NCBI GenBank assembly: GCA_009692845.1
Contig: SHYK01000002.1
Coordinates: forward strand, 1 to 64,000
Source: Chloroflexota bacterium
GTDB lineage: Bacteria > Chloroflexota > UBA6077 > SHYK01
Reading direction: 5' to 3'
DNA: 64,000 nt
This document shows positions 34,528 through 42,912 of the stretch, one piece after another. Positions within the stretch are counted from its first letter, which is position 1; each line of letters opens with the position of its first letter. Made by a program: the position numbers and the translations under genes. The notes beneath the pieces are model-generated. The model worked only from the letters and a program-made list of their open reading frames with translations. It searched no databases and was not told the DNA's origin.

Positions 34528-35471
34528 GCGACCCCAAAGACTCGGGCGGCGCCAGTATCGCCATTGGAGTCTTCGACGGTGTCCACCTCGGTCACCGTTA
34601 TCTCTTCGAGCGAATGGTCGAAGAATCGGCTCGAGAGGGATTGTCCACGACCTGCCTCACGCTGGATCCAGACCCGGAGCTGGTCTTGCATCCCGAACGG
34701 ACTCCCCAGGCGCTATGTTCACTCGATGCTCGCGTAAGCTTCCTGCGGTCCGCTGGCATCGAGCGAGTGGACGTTCTCCCCTTCACGAATGCGGTAGCGG
34801 ATCAGTCAGCTTTCGAGTTCCTGAGTTGGGTACAGCGGGCTCAAGGTTTGCGGGCCTTATGGGCCGGGAGCGACTTTGCGCTTGGCAAGGACCGCTCGGG
34901 GACCCTCAAAGTGATCGAAGAGATTGGGAGATCGCTGGGGTTCAAGGTCTGCGCGGTGCCACCGCTGCAAGATGGGGGGCGGGTGATCAGCAGCACCTGG
35001 ATTCGCGAGTCCCTGGAACAAGGCGACGTCCACCAGGCGATGGAGCTGCTTGGGCGCCCCTATGCGATTGAAGGCCAAGTGGCCGAGGGCGCCCGCAGAG
35101 GCCGGTTGCTCGGCTTCCCGACCGCCAATGTGATCCCCCCGCTCGGGCGGGCGCTTCCGGCTGACGGCGTATACGTGGTCCGAGTGCTCGTCAAGGACGT
35201 GGACCATTACGGGGTGGCAAACCTGGGTGCGCGGCCAACCTTCGACGAGAATCAGCGGCTGCTCGAGACCCACTTGCTCGACTTTGATGGCGATCTGTAT
35301 GGAGACACGCTGGAGATCCAGTTCCTGGAGCGGCTGCGAGGGGTTGAGCGCTTCCCGACCGTCGATGACCTGCGAGCGCAGATCGGGCGCGACGTGGTGA
35401 GCGCGCGGGAAGCCGTCACTGGCCTGGTAAAGAGCGGGCCCAGCGGTGAATCGCGAGGCGCCGTAAACTAG
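34491..35471 (+). CDS. ribF: Bifunctional riboflavin kinase/FAD synthetase
   Basis: 326 residues from GTG 34491, overlapping truB by 37 bp. The FAD synthetase half has ASIAIGVFDGVHLGHRYLFE and ISSTWIRESLEQG; the kinase half has GRLLGFPTANVIPP and GVANLGARPTFDE with the Mg-binding Thr-Ala-Asn. It makes FMN and FAD, which several flavoenzymes in this window need. rpsO, a frequent neighbour, does not follow. Confidence 0.95.
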   Translation: MAPVGRPRIAHLSDPKDSGGASIAIGVFDGVHLGHRYLFERMVEESAREGLSTTCLTLDPDPELVLHPERTPQALCSLDARVSFLRSAGIERVDVLPFTNAVADQSAFEFLSWVQRAQGLRALWAGSDFALGKDRSGTLKVIEEIGRSLGFKVCAVPPLQDGGRVISSTWIRESLEQGDVHQAMELLGRPYAIEGQVAEGARRGRLLGFPTANVIPPLGRALPADGVYVVRVLVKDVDHYGVANLGARPTFDENQRLLETHLLDFDGDLYGDTLEIQFLERLRGVERFPTVDDLRAQIGRDVVSAREAVTGLVKSGPSGESRGAVN

Positions 35472-35521
35472 CCTCAGCGGGCGGCAATGGTGGCTTCTCG
35501 GAGAAGCCAGGAGGAAGGCAG

Positions 35522-35752
35522 ATGCCGATTTACGAATACTACTGTCCTACTTGTGAGATCAAGTTCGAAAAACTGCGACCGATGACTGCGTCGGCCGAGC
35601 CGGCTGAATGCCCGGAAGGGCATCAGGGAGCGGCCCGGGTGCTCTCCGTCTTCTCTGCCTTTGGGCGAGGCGAAGACGGAGAGCCAATGGCCCTAGCGGG
35701 CGCTGGCGGCGGTTGTGGCTGCGGCGGTGCCTGTAGCTGCGGAGCTTTCTAG
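35522..35752 (+). CDS. FmdB-type zinc-ribbon protein
   Basis: 76 residues with AGGAAGG before the ATG. The N-terminal MPIYEYYCPTCEIKFEKLR is the FmdB ribbon; the expected second CxxC is replaced by a single Cys in AECPEGH, and the C-terminus GGGCGCGGACSCGAF adds four cysteines. FmdB proteins are putative regulators or metal-binding small proteins. The TAG stop is the first triplet of a family R repeat. Confidence 0.85.
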   Translation: MPIYEYYCPTCEIKFEKLRPMTASAEPAECPEGHQGAARVLSVFSAFGRGEDGEPMALAGAGGGCGCGGACSCGAF

Positions 35753-35812
35753 GGTCCTGGCGGATCGCAAGGTTCAGATTCGTACACACAGAATCTTTGC
35801 CTTGCCGCCAGG
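35750..35812 (+). repeat. Intergenic repeat family R, copy 2: long three-segment hairpin
   Basis: From the FmdB stop TAG, CCTGGCG, GCAAGG and GATTC pair in order with GAATC, CCTTGC and CGCCAGG around the loop GTACACACA, giving 18 base pairs with two asymmetric bulges. It lies between convergent genes and is probably a bidirectional terminator. The opening TAGGGTCCTGGCGGA is identical to copy 1. Confidence 0.75.
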
Positions 35813-35833
35813 TGCTACCTGGCTGGCTCTCAG

Positions 35834-37879
35834 CTACTTCGCGGCTTCGCGCTCCGCCTTCAATTTATCCGCGATCTGCTGGGCGAGGTGAGCCGGTACC
35901 TCCTGGTAATGGGAGAACTTCTGTTTGTAGGTGCCGCGCCCCTGGGTCAACGCGCGCAGGTCGGTGGCGTAGCGGAGCAGCTCGGCCTGGGGGACGTTCG
36001 CGCTGATGTTGGTGAGGCCTCCGTCCTCCGGGTTCATGCCGTGGAGGTGGGCGCGCTTGGTGTTGAGATCGCCCACGACCTCCCCCGTGAACTCCTCCGG
36101 AACCAGGATCTCTACCTCGGCGATCGGCTCCAGCAGCTCGACCCCAGCGTCGGTAGCGGCCTTTTTGAACGCCAGCGATCCCGCGATCTTGAATGCCATT
36201 TCTGACGAGTCCACCGGATGTTCCTTGCCGTCGTAAAGAGTAGCCCGGAAGTCGACCATGGGGTAGCCGGTGAGGATGCCCTCTTCCATGGATTCACGAA
36301 TACCCTTTTCGACCGCCGGACGAAAGTTCTGGGAGACCACGCCACCCACAATCTTGTCCCGGAACTCGAAACCACCCCCTCGGGGTAGCGGTTCCAGCTG
36401 CACCCAGCACACTCCGTACTGCCCGTGGCCGCCGGTCTGACGAACGTAGCGGCCCTCAGCCTTCGCGGAGCCTCGTATCGTCTCGCGGTACGCTACGCGA
36501 GGGGTGGCCAGGGTGACTTGCACGCCGAACTTGCGGTGCATTCGGTCGCAAGCGATCTCAACGTGAGATTCGCCCAAGCCGGACAGGATGGTCTCGTTGG
36601 TGGCTTGCTCGTGATGAACGGACAGCGTTGGATCTTCTTCGACCATTCTGGTTAAGGCTGGCCCCATCTTCTCCAGATCACCCTTGGTCTTCGGTTCGAT
36701 GGCTACGCTGAACAACGGATCCGGGAAATGGGGCCGCTCCAGGACGACCGGGTGCTCCCGAGTGATCAAGGTGTCGCCGGTAGACGTTTCTCCAAGCTTG
36801 GCCACTGCGCCGATGTCGCCCTCGGCGATCACTGCGGTGGGTTCCTGGTGCTTTCCCCGCAAGTAGAAGAGCTGCCCCACCCGCTCCTCTTTGTGGTGGG
36901 TCGCATTCCAGAGGTGACTATCCGAACGGATGTCGCCCGCGTAAGCCCGCAGAAAGCTCTGTCGGCCGAGGAACGGGTCAGAGATGGTCTTGAACACCAG
37001 GGCTGCGACACCACCATTGAGGCTACCCTCTGCGATTCGGGCGGTCGCCTCGGATGCGGGGGGCGCCAGCTCGACCAGCGCGTTGAGGAGGCTGGCGATG
37101 CCCTTCCCATGCAGGGCTGAGCCAGCGAGAACCGGGACGAGTTTTCGGTCGCGCACCCCCTGGCGGAGAGTCGCGGCCAGTTGTTCGGATGGGATCGTTT
37201 CTCCATCCAGGTACTTGGCCAATAGCTCATCGTCGAGCTCAGCCACTGACTCGATCAGCATTTCGCGCCATCGAGCCACCTCATCGGCCATCTCGGGGGG
37301 AATGGGACTGGGAGCAGCCTTTTCGTCCAGGATGGCTTGCTCCTTCAGGAGATCAACTACCCCGCTGAAAGCCGCCTCAGCGCCGATCGGAACCGTGAGG
37401 GGAACCAAGCCGGTACCCCAGCGCCCGCGCAGCTGCTCCAGCACCTGTCCATAGTCGGCGTTTTCTCGCTCGAGTTTGTTGATGAAGATGATGCGAGCGA
37501 CGCCGTCAATCTCGGCCTGGGCCCAGGCCGACATTGTCCCGACTTGAAGGCCTCCCCCAGCGTCAACCACGATCAGAGCGCATTCAACCACCCGCATGGC
37601 CTGCACCACTTCTCCGAAAAAGTCCGCATAGCCTGGGGTGTCGAGTAGGTTGATCTTGTGGTCTTGCCACTCGGCGGGCGCGAGGGCGAGGGAGATCGTC
37701 ATCTTGCGATGGATCTCGTCGGGGTCGTGGTCGGTAGTAGTGGAGCCCTCGTCGACCTTGCCCAGCCGGTTGATGGCGCCGGTGTGGTACAGCACCGCTT
37801 CCGCAAGACTGGTCTTCCCGGAGCTACCGTGCCCAAACAGACCGACGTTCCGAATTGCCTGCGAAGAGTACGATTTCAT
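35834..37879 (-). CDS. Elongation factor G-like GTPase (EF-G2 type)
   Basis: 681 residues with a perfect GGAGGTGA before the ATG. G1 is GHGSSGKTSL rather than the AHIDAGKTT of canonical EF-G; G3 is DTPGYADF (Tyr84 in place of the catalytic His); G4 is NKLE. Domains II-V follow, with GHGQYGVCWVQLEPL and the C-terminal RGTYKQKFSHYQEVP. These are hallmarks of the EF-G-like paralogue group (mycobacterial FusA2), not the main translocase. Role uncertain: ribosome protection, recycling or stress translation have been proposed for relatives. Confidence 0.92.
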   Translation of the reverse strand: MKSYSSQAIRNVGLFGHGSSGKTSLAEAVLYHTGAINRLGKVDEGSTTTDHDPDEIHRKMTISLALAPAEWQDHKINLLDTPGYADFFGEVVQAMRVVECALIVVDAGGGLQVGTMSAWAQAEIDGVARIIFINKLERENADYGQVLEQLRGRWGTGLVPLTVPIGAEAAFSGVVDLLKEQAILDEKAAPSPIPPEMADEVARWREMLIESVAELDDELLAKYLDGETIPSEQLAATLRQGVRDRKLVPVLAGSALHGKGIASLLNALVELAPPASEATARIAEGSLNGGVAALVFKTISDPFLGRQSFLRAYAGDIRSDSHLWNATHHKEERVGQLFYLRGKHQEPTAVIAEGDIGAVAKLGETSTGDTLITREHPVVLERPHFPDPLFSVAIEPKTKGDLEKMGPALTRMVEEDPTLSVHHEQATNETILSGLGESHVEIACDRMHRKFGVQVTLATPRVAYRETIRGSAKAEGRYVRQTGGHGQYGVCWVQLEPLPRGGGFEFRDKIVGGVVSQNFRPAVEKGIRESMEEGILTGYPMVDFRATLYDGKEHPVDSSEMAFKIAGSLAFKKAATDAGVELLEPIAEVEILVPEEFTGEVVGDLNTKRAHLHGMNPEDGGLTNISANVPQAELLRYATDLRALTQGRGTYKQKFSHYQEVPAHLAQQIADKLKAEREAAK

Positions 37880-37933
37880 CGATGTTCACCTCCGCCACTG
37901 GGAAGGTCGAAGATCGGAGCCATCGAAATCCGC

Positions 37934-38013
37934 TGGGGTCCTAGCGGACGGCAGGGTTAGAAACTTTGTCCACCCAAGGATTTCTGCCTGCCCTCGGGTT
38001 CCTGTCTGGCCAG
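37934..38013 (+). repeat. Intergenic repeat family R, copy 3
   Basis: GGGTCCTAGCGGACGGCA opens it as in copies 1 and 2; GGCAGG and AGAAA pair with TTTCT and CCTGCC. It lies in the divergent spacer between the EF-G-like gene and the rhomboid promoter, not next to a stop codon. Confidence 0.55.
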
Positions 38014-38032
38014 GTCCAAATCGGAAGAAATT

Positions 38033-38061
38033 TTGACGAGCTTCCGATCGTGGCCGATTAT
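38033..38061 (+). promoter_or_regulatory. Promoter of the rhomboid gene
   Basis: TTGACG and GATTAT are separated by 17 bp, giving a start near 38068 and a 33-nt leader that carries GGAGGG ahead of the TTG at 38101. Confidence 0.5.
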
Positions 38062-38100
38062 ACGTCTGGGGACTCGTGTCCCCGGGGTTGGAGGGAAGAT

Positions 38101-38798
38101 TTGATTCCGATAGGAGATGATCCGCGACGTCGAAGCTGGCCATGGGTCATGGTGACGATTCTCGTCGCCAATGTGGTCGTCTTCTTGTATCAGGTCAGCT
38201 TGGGACCAGCCATGGGGCCATGGATTCAGTCGATGGGGCTGATCCCGGTTGAGATTCTGACCGGAAAGGATGTTCCGCTAGTTGACCCGGGCCCAGTGGT
38301 GGTCACCTTCCTGACTTCGATGTTTGTTCACGGGAGCTTCTTACACATCGCCAGCAACATGCTGTATCTGTGGGTCTTCGGCGATAACGTCGAGGACACG
38401 CTTGGCCACGCCGGCTTCGCGGTCTTTTATCTCGTTTGTGGCGCGGTCGCCGGTCTGACCCATGTGTTCATGAATCCGGACTCTCTACTGCCCAGCGTCG
38501 GCGCCAGCGGAGCGATTGCCGGAGTGCTGGGTGCCTACGTCTGTATATTTCCCAGCGCGAGAGTCCGAACATTGATCCTCTTTTCCCATTCATTACCGTG
38601 ACTCGATTGGCGGCCATCCTGGTCATTGGGGTCTGGTTTGTGACCCAGCTGCTGTCCGGATTGGCAAGTCTGGATGTTGAGACCTACCAATCGAGCGGAA
38701 TCGCCGTTTGGGCGCACATTGGGGGATTCGTGGCTGGGGTGGTCATCGCGCTTTTTGCGCGGCGGCGACCAGCCGTGAGCCCCTCGACCGCATGGTAG
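38101..38798 (+). CDS. Rhomboid family intramembrane serine protease, interrupted by a frameshift
   Basis: The start is TTG 38101 with GGAGGG upstream, reading LIPIGDDPRRRSWPWVMVTI; the longer frame from 37966 runs through a repeat. The catalytic Ser is in VGASGAIAGVLGAYVCIF. The frame stops at 38601, but another frame picks up PFITVTRLAAILVIGVWFVT and carries the catalytic His in AVWAHIGGFVAG, ending at 38798. One missing T in the TTTT run at 38581-38584 explains it. The whole protein would be about 232 residues. Either a pseudogene or a homopolymer base-call error; both halves are needed for activity. Confidence 0.75.
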
Positions 38799-38927
38799 AA
38801 TTCCCCTTGAATCACCCGAGGCTCTTGAAGGCTGCGGGGTGAATCGCAAACTCGCGAAGATTGGTCACTATCACCCTTCGCCTCCCCGGACGAGGGGAGA
38901 CGAACGCTAACGCGAGGAGTGCCTTTA

Positions 38928-39680
38928 GTGTCAGGCCACTCAAAATGGTCACAGATCAAACGCCAAAAGGGCGTGACAGACGTCAAGCGGGGGCAGGCTT
39001 TTACCAAGCTGGGTCGTGAGATTGCTGTGGCGGCCCGAACTGGTGGGCCCAATCTAGAAATGAACGCTCGCCTGCGACTTGCGGTGGAACGAGCGAGAGC
39101 CGCCAATATGCCGGTGGATACGATCGACCGAGCGATCAAGCGCGCCACCGGCGCGACGGCGGAAGGGACGCTCGATGAGATCACCTATGAAGGCTACGGC
39201 CCGGGCGGCGCCGCCCTATTGATTGAGGTCTTGACGGACAACCGCAAGAGGGCGGTTGCTGAGGTCCGAAATGCATTCACCAGGGCGGGCGGGAGCCTCG
39301 CTGAGGCGGGGGCCGTGGCCTGGCTGTTTCAGCAGCGCGGAGTGCTGACCATCGAATCACCGAGCCAAGATCCCGATGAGATCGGCCTTATGGCCATAGA
39401 TGCCGGAGCCGAAGACGTGCGGGTGGACGATGACATGGTGGAGATATTCACCGCCCCTACCGACTTGGAAGCCGTGCGATCGTCACTGGGAGAAGCGCAT
39501 GTTGAGGTCACCTCGGCGGAAGTCGCTATGATCCCGAACACCACATTGGCACTCGATGGCCACCACACGATTTCGACCCTCCGCTTGATGGAGCGGCTCG
39601 AAGATCTCGACGATGTTCAGAAGGTCTATACCAACATCGAGATCTCCGAGGAGGCAGTCGCAGCCTACGCGGAGGCTTAG
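38928..39680 (+). CDS. YebC/PmpR family transcriptional/translation regulator
   Basis: About 250 residues from GTG 38928, which has GAGGAG eight bases upstream and gives the universal SGHSKWSQIKRQKGVTDVKR; the GTG at 38919 lies on top of that ribosome site. GPGGAALLIEVLTDNRKRAVAEVRNAF and GSLAEAGAVAWLFQQRG are family signatures. YebC proteins bind DNA near ruvC in some bacteria and relieve ribosome stalling in others. It precedes ruvC and ruvA as in many genomes. Confidence 0.94.
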   Translation: MSGHSKWSQIKRQKGVTDVKRGQAFTKLGREIAVAARTGGPNLEMNARLRLAVERARAANMPVDTIDRAIKRATGATAEGTLDEITYEGYGPGGAALLIEVLTDNRKRAVAEVRNAFTRAGGSLAEAGAVAWLFQQRGVLTIESPSQDPDEIGLMAIDAGAEDVRVDDDMVEIFTAPTDLEAVRSSLGEAHVEVTSAEVAMIPNTTLALDGHHTISTLRLMERLEDLDDVQKVYTNIEISEEAVAAYAEA

Positions 39681-39731
39681 CCCCGGGCGGGCTGGAATAG
39701 TGCGAGTCTTGTTGTCCGGGCGTCGGCGGCC

Positions 39732-40268
39732 GTGCCGCAGATTTGGTGCGGTGCGGTGCTAGACCGCCTCATTCTGGGAATTGATCCAGGGCTGGCCACC
39801 CTGGGCTACGGACTGGTCAAGGCGGGTCCCAAAGGCATCGAGTACCTCGATCATGGCTGTGTCTTGACTCGCCCGCCCACCGAGCTTCCGGATCGGCTCG
39901 CCCACCTGTTCCACGAGCTGCGCGCGCTCCGGAGCAGCTACCCGATCACCGACGTAGCCATGGAGTCGCTGTTCTATGCGCCGCGGCTGCGCACGCGTGG
40001 TCTAGGAGAGGCGCGGGGAGTGGCCATGGTCGCGGTCGTGACCACGGGGACCCAATTCTTCGAATACACGCCAACCCAGGTCAAAGAGGCGGTGACTGGA
40101 AGCGGCGGAGCCGGAAAGCGTCAGGTACAGGAGATGGTGAAATTGGTGCTCAATCTTTCCGCAATTCCTACACCGGACGACGCCGCCGACGCTCTCGCGA
40201 TCGCGCTTTGCCACGCTCGCGAGATCGATCTGCAAAGGCTCGTGGCCACTGCTGAAGCTCGCCAGTGA
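39732..40268 (+). CDS. ruvC: Holliday junction endonuclease RuvC
   Basis: 178 residues if read from GTG 39732; GTG 39756 (VLDRLILGIDPGLATLGYG) is an equally possible start and fits the family better. The first catalytic Asp is in LGIDPGLATLGYG; VAMESLFYAPRL carries the Glu and PDDAADALAIALCHA the last Asp pair. It resolves four-way junctions with RuvAB; ruvA overlaps its end but ruvB is not in the window. Confidence 0.93.
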   Translation: MPQIWCGAVLDRLILGIDPGLATLGYGLVKAGPKGIEYLDHGCVLTRPPTELPDRLAHLFHELRALRSSYPITDVAMESLFYAPRLRTRGLGEARGVAMVAVVTTGTQFFEYTPTQVKEAVTGSGGAGKRQVQEMVKLVLNLSAIPTPDDAADALAIALCHAREIDLQRLVATAEARQ

Positions 40269-40846
40269 TCGCCGCAGTCCGCGGGCGGGTTCGCCGTTGC
40301 GCCGGGAATGAGGTGGTGATTGGCATTGGTCCGCTCGACTTGCGGGTGATGGTCCCAACGACTACGGCCAGCCGGTTGTCTCCCGGACTCGACGCCGAGC
40401 TCTACACGCACTTTGCGCTGCAACCGGATCAACGGGGTTTTCAGATGGCGCTCTACGGCTTTGAAAGTGCGGAAGCACTCTCCATATTCGAGTTGCTCAT
40501 TACGGTTTCCGGCGTTGGCCCGAAAGGCGCGTTGGGCCTGTTATCCGGACTGGACGCAAATGAGCTGCGGACGGCTATCATTGCTGGAGACCAGCGAGCG
40601 CTTACCCGGGCACCGGGCATTGGCCCCCGGGTGGCCGCCCGCATTGCCGGGGAGTTGAGCGAAAGAATCGCCGCGGTACCTTTGGCGGGGGAAGAGAGCG
40701 GATCTGGCTATGCGGGTGCCCTGGAGGCGCTGACGAATCTGGGGTATTCGCTAGTGGATGCGAGACAGGCGCTCAGCGGCGCCCCGCCGAATGAATCAGC
40801 CGAGGGGCTGGTGCGGTTGGCACTGGCGTTTTTAGGTCGCAGGTAG
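40265..40846 (+). CDS. ruvA: Holliday junction DNA helicase subunit RuvA
   Basis: 193 residues, GTG overlapping ruvC by four bases. OB-fold N-terminus (MIAAVRGRVRRCAGNEVVI), two HhH motifs (LLITVSGVGPKGALGLLSGL, LTRAPGIGPRVAARIAGEL) and a C-terminal UBA-like domain that binds RuvB. Its TAG stop lies in the first of two near-identical 15-mers (40832-40846 and 40850-40864). Confidence 0.94.
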   Translation: MIAAVRGRVRRCAGNEVVIGIGPLDLRVMVPTTTASRLSPGLDAELYTHFALQPDQRGFQMALYGFESAEALSIFELLITVSGVGPKGALGLLSGLDANELRTAIIAGDQRALTRAPGIGPRVAARIAGELSERIAAVPLAGEESGSGYAGALEALTNLGYSLVDARQALSGAPPNESAEGLVRLALAFLGRR

Positions 40847-40909
40847 TTATTAGGTAGCAGGTAGATTGAGGGTACAGGACGGGCGGAAGGAATCGGAGGA
40901 GGAAAGTCG

Positions 40910-41437
40910 GTGAATTTTGAGGAACCCGAAGGGCTCATCGAGGCTGGCGAAGAAGAGGATGAAGAGCTCGGTGAGATCGCCGAAGAGCGGTACTTTGTTG
41001 ACGATGATTGGTACGAGCAGCAAGGGCTTTCTTTCAACGACATTATCCAAGAGCGGATGTGTGTGCAATGCCAGGCTCGGCTGGGTGAAGAGGTCGAAGA
41101 GCGGTATCCGGTCGAGGACCGCCGCACGCGGAAAGTAACCTATGAGTTGCGCCGAATCGAATACGGCGCCCGTCCAGTGCCCTTGATCCGTGACTGCTGT
41201 GGCCGGAAGAGCGGCTTTATCACCCCGGACATGCCGGTCTTGGAAGCGATCTTCCGGATCCTCCTCGCCAACGGCAACCAGCCGATGCCTTTGGAACACA
41301 TCCGGGATCAATTGAGGGAATGGTGCCCAACCGGACGCTGCCAGTGGCTACTGCTGCCTGACGACACGCTGCGCCGCATCGTAGAAGGCGATCATTTTTA
41401 CGGACTGCGCCGCCATGAAATGCCTGAGGCGGCCTAG
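40910..41437 (+). CDS. Uncharacterised acidic protein with CxxC and CC motifs
   Basis: 175 residues, GTG start with GGAGG and GGAAAG upstream. The first 45 residues are strongly acidic (EEEDEELGEIAEERYF); the middle has RMCVQCQARLGEEVEERYP and later LIRDCCGRKSGFITPDMPVL, which together could bind one zinc; the C-terminal part (ILLANGNQPMPLEHIRDQL, RGRCQWLLLPDDTLRRIV-like) looks like a winged helix. I do not recognise a named family. It follows ruvA by 63 bp and could share its transcript. Function unknown. Confidence 0.75.
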   Translation: MNFEEPEGLIEAGEEEDEELGEIAEERYFVDDDWYEQQGLSFNDIIQERMCVQCQARLGEEVEERYPVEDRRTRKVTYELRRIEYGARPVPLIRDCCGRKSGFITPDMPVLEAIFRILLANGNQPMPLEHIRDQLREWCPTGRCQWLLLPDDTLRRIVEGDHFYGLRRHEMPEAA

Positions 41438-42843
41438 AGCTGAACCTTGACGTCCTCGTAGATGCCGCTAGCGACGGTCTTGGCGTCGGATGAAGTATTA
41501 ATGAACTCAACGTCCCCCTTGCAAGTCACGCTCGCGGCAAAGCGGACGCGGCCGCTTACGCGCAGCGAGTCGCAGGCGATCAACGAGGGCGGACCTTCGG
41601 CAAAGAGCTCTTCGAAATCCGATAGCAGCTGGTAATGTTCGGGCTCTAGATCGACCCGCGGCGGCTGTCCGTTGCGGCGCTCATCGAGCTGCAGGCGCTG
41701 GTCATCGGTGATCCGGCACGCGTCGGATCGGAGGACCAGGAGATCCGAAGTGGTCTTCACCGGGGTGAAGCGCGTTCGGGGAACCACGATCGCGCTGCTC
41801 TGTTCGAAGCATTGAATGGCGGCTCCCATCGCCGATTCAAGCTGCAAGACCGGGGCCGATTCCGGTCGGCGCGGATCGACGCGCTTGGCGTTGGTAATAA
41901 GCGGAAGCGGTAGCGCTCCGCCGTGGGAATCGAGCTCGCGTTTTAGATGATCGAGCCTCACCCAGATGCTGTTCGTGTTGAAAAAGCGGTGGCGGCTGAT
42001 ATCTTGGAAAGCGGCCTCGTCTTCGGCCGGACACTGGGCAGACTCCCGCAAGACGAAGCGCCCGCTGTCTCGGTAGCGAGCGAGATGGCCGCCCTTGCGA
42101 TCCATTGCTGTGCGTTCGGCGACTTCCATCAAGAATGAGCGCCCTTGCTCGGCGAAGTACCGAAGCAGGGTCAGGTCCACAGTGGCTCCGAGATTGTCAG
42201 CGTTCGACGCAAACATGAACCGGATGCCGCGGGCAAGCAGACGGTCGAGCAGGCCGGAGCCGAGCAGCGACGGATACAGATCGCCATGGCCGGGTGGACA
42301 CCATTCGAGCTCCGGCTGGGCGGGCCAGGACACCGGCTCCAGGGTTTCTGGATCGATCTTTGGAACCATGCTTTGCAAGAAGTCCAGCGGTTCACCGTGG
42401 CTCAGTTCGGGATATTTCTGGAGATATTCGAGTGTGTCCCGCTGGGTGGCGGCGCTGTCCAGAAGGTAGAAGGAAGGACCCGACCGGCCGGTGCGGGCTC
42501 GCAAATACACAATTTGACGGGCGATGAAATCGAGAAAGGTGTCTGAGCCCTTTACCGGGAGCAGCGAGCGGGGGCGCTCCAAGCCCATGCTCGTGCCAAG
42601 CCCGCCGTTGAGCTTCACCACCACCACCTCGCGCAGGAGGGACTCGTCCTCCGTCCAGTCGACGGGTAGACCCACCAACCGTGGCAATGTACGAATCGGT
42701 TCGATCGAGCTCTCCGCCAGCATTCCGCTCTCGCCTGCCGCCACCTGACGGACTGCCCCGAGGAAAGCAGCGATGGTCGGCGCCGCTGCCCCGGCTGCGG
42801 TCATCTTGCTGACGATGTGCTGTTCGGCGGTGGCTGACAACAA
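41434..42843 (-). CDS. UTP-glucose-1-phosphate uridylyltransferase (eukaryote-type UGPase)
   Basis: 469 residues from TTG 42843 with GAGGAA upstream. The nucleotide-binding VVVKLNGGLGTSMGLERPRS, LFASNADNLGATVD-like strand (FMFASNADNLGATVDLTLL) and TNSIWVRLDHLKREL are typical of the eukaryotic UGP1 family rather than bacterial GalU; a left-handed beta-helix end (FAASVTCKGDVEFINTS) is also present. It makes UDP-glucose for glycan synthesis. It overlaps the end of the preceding convergent gene by four bases. Confidence 0.93.
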   Translation of the reverse strand: MLSATAEQHIVSKMTAAGAAAPTIAAFLGAVRQVAAGESGMLAESSIEPIRTLPRLVGLPVDWTEDESLLREVVVVKLNGGLGTSMGLERPRSLLPVKGSDTFLDFIARQIVYLRARTGRSGPSFYLLDSAATQRDTLEYLQKYPELSHGEPLDFLQSMVPKIDPETLEPVSWPAQPELEWCPPGHGDLYPSLLGSGLLDRLLARGIRFMFASNADNLGATVDLTLLRYFAEQGRSFLMEVAERTAMDRKGGHLARYRDSGRFVLRESAQCPAEDEAAFQDISRHRFFNTNSIWVRLDHLKRELDSHGGALPLPLITNAKRVDPRRPESAPVLQLESAMGAAIQCFEQSSAIVVPRTRFTPVKTTSDLLVLRSDACRITDDQRLQLDERRNGQPPRVDLEPEHYQLLSDFEELFAEGPPSLIACDSLRVSGRVRFAASVTCKGDVEFINTSSDAKTVASGIYEDVKVQL

Positions 42844-42912
42844 GGCGATTCCTCGGTGGGGCGCTCAGACAGAACAAAACTGGCTTGCGACCGTTGAGTG
42901 AGACTCGGTGGG

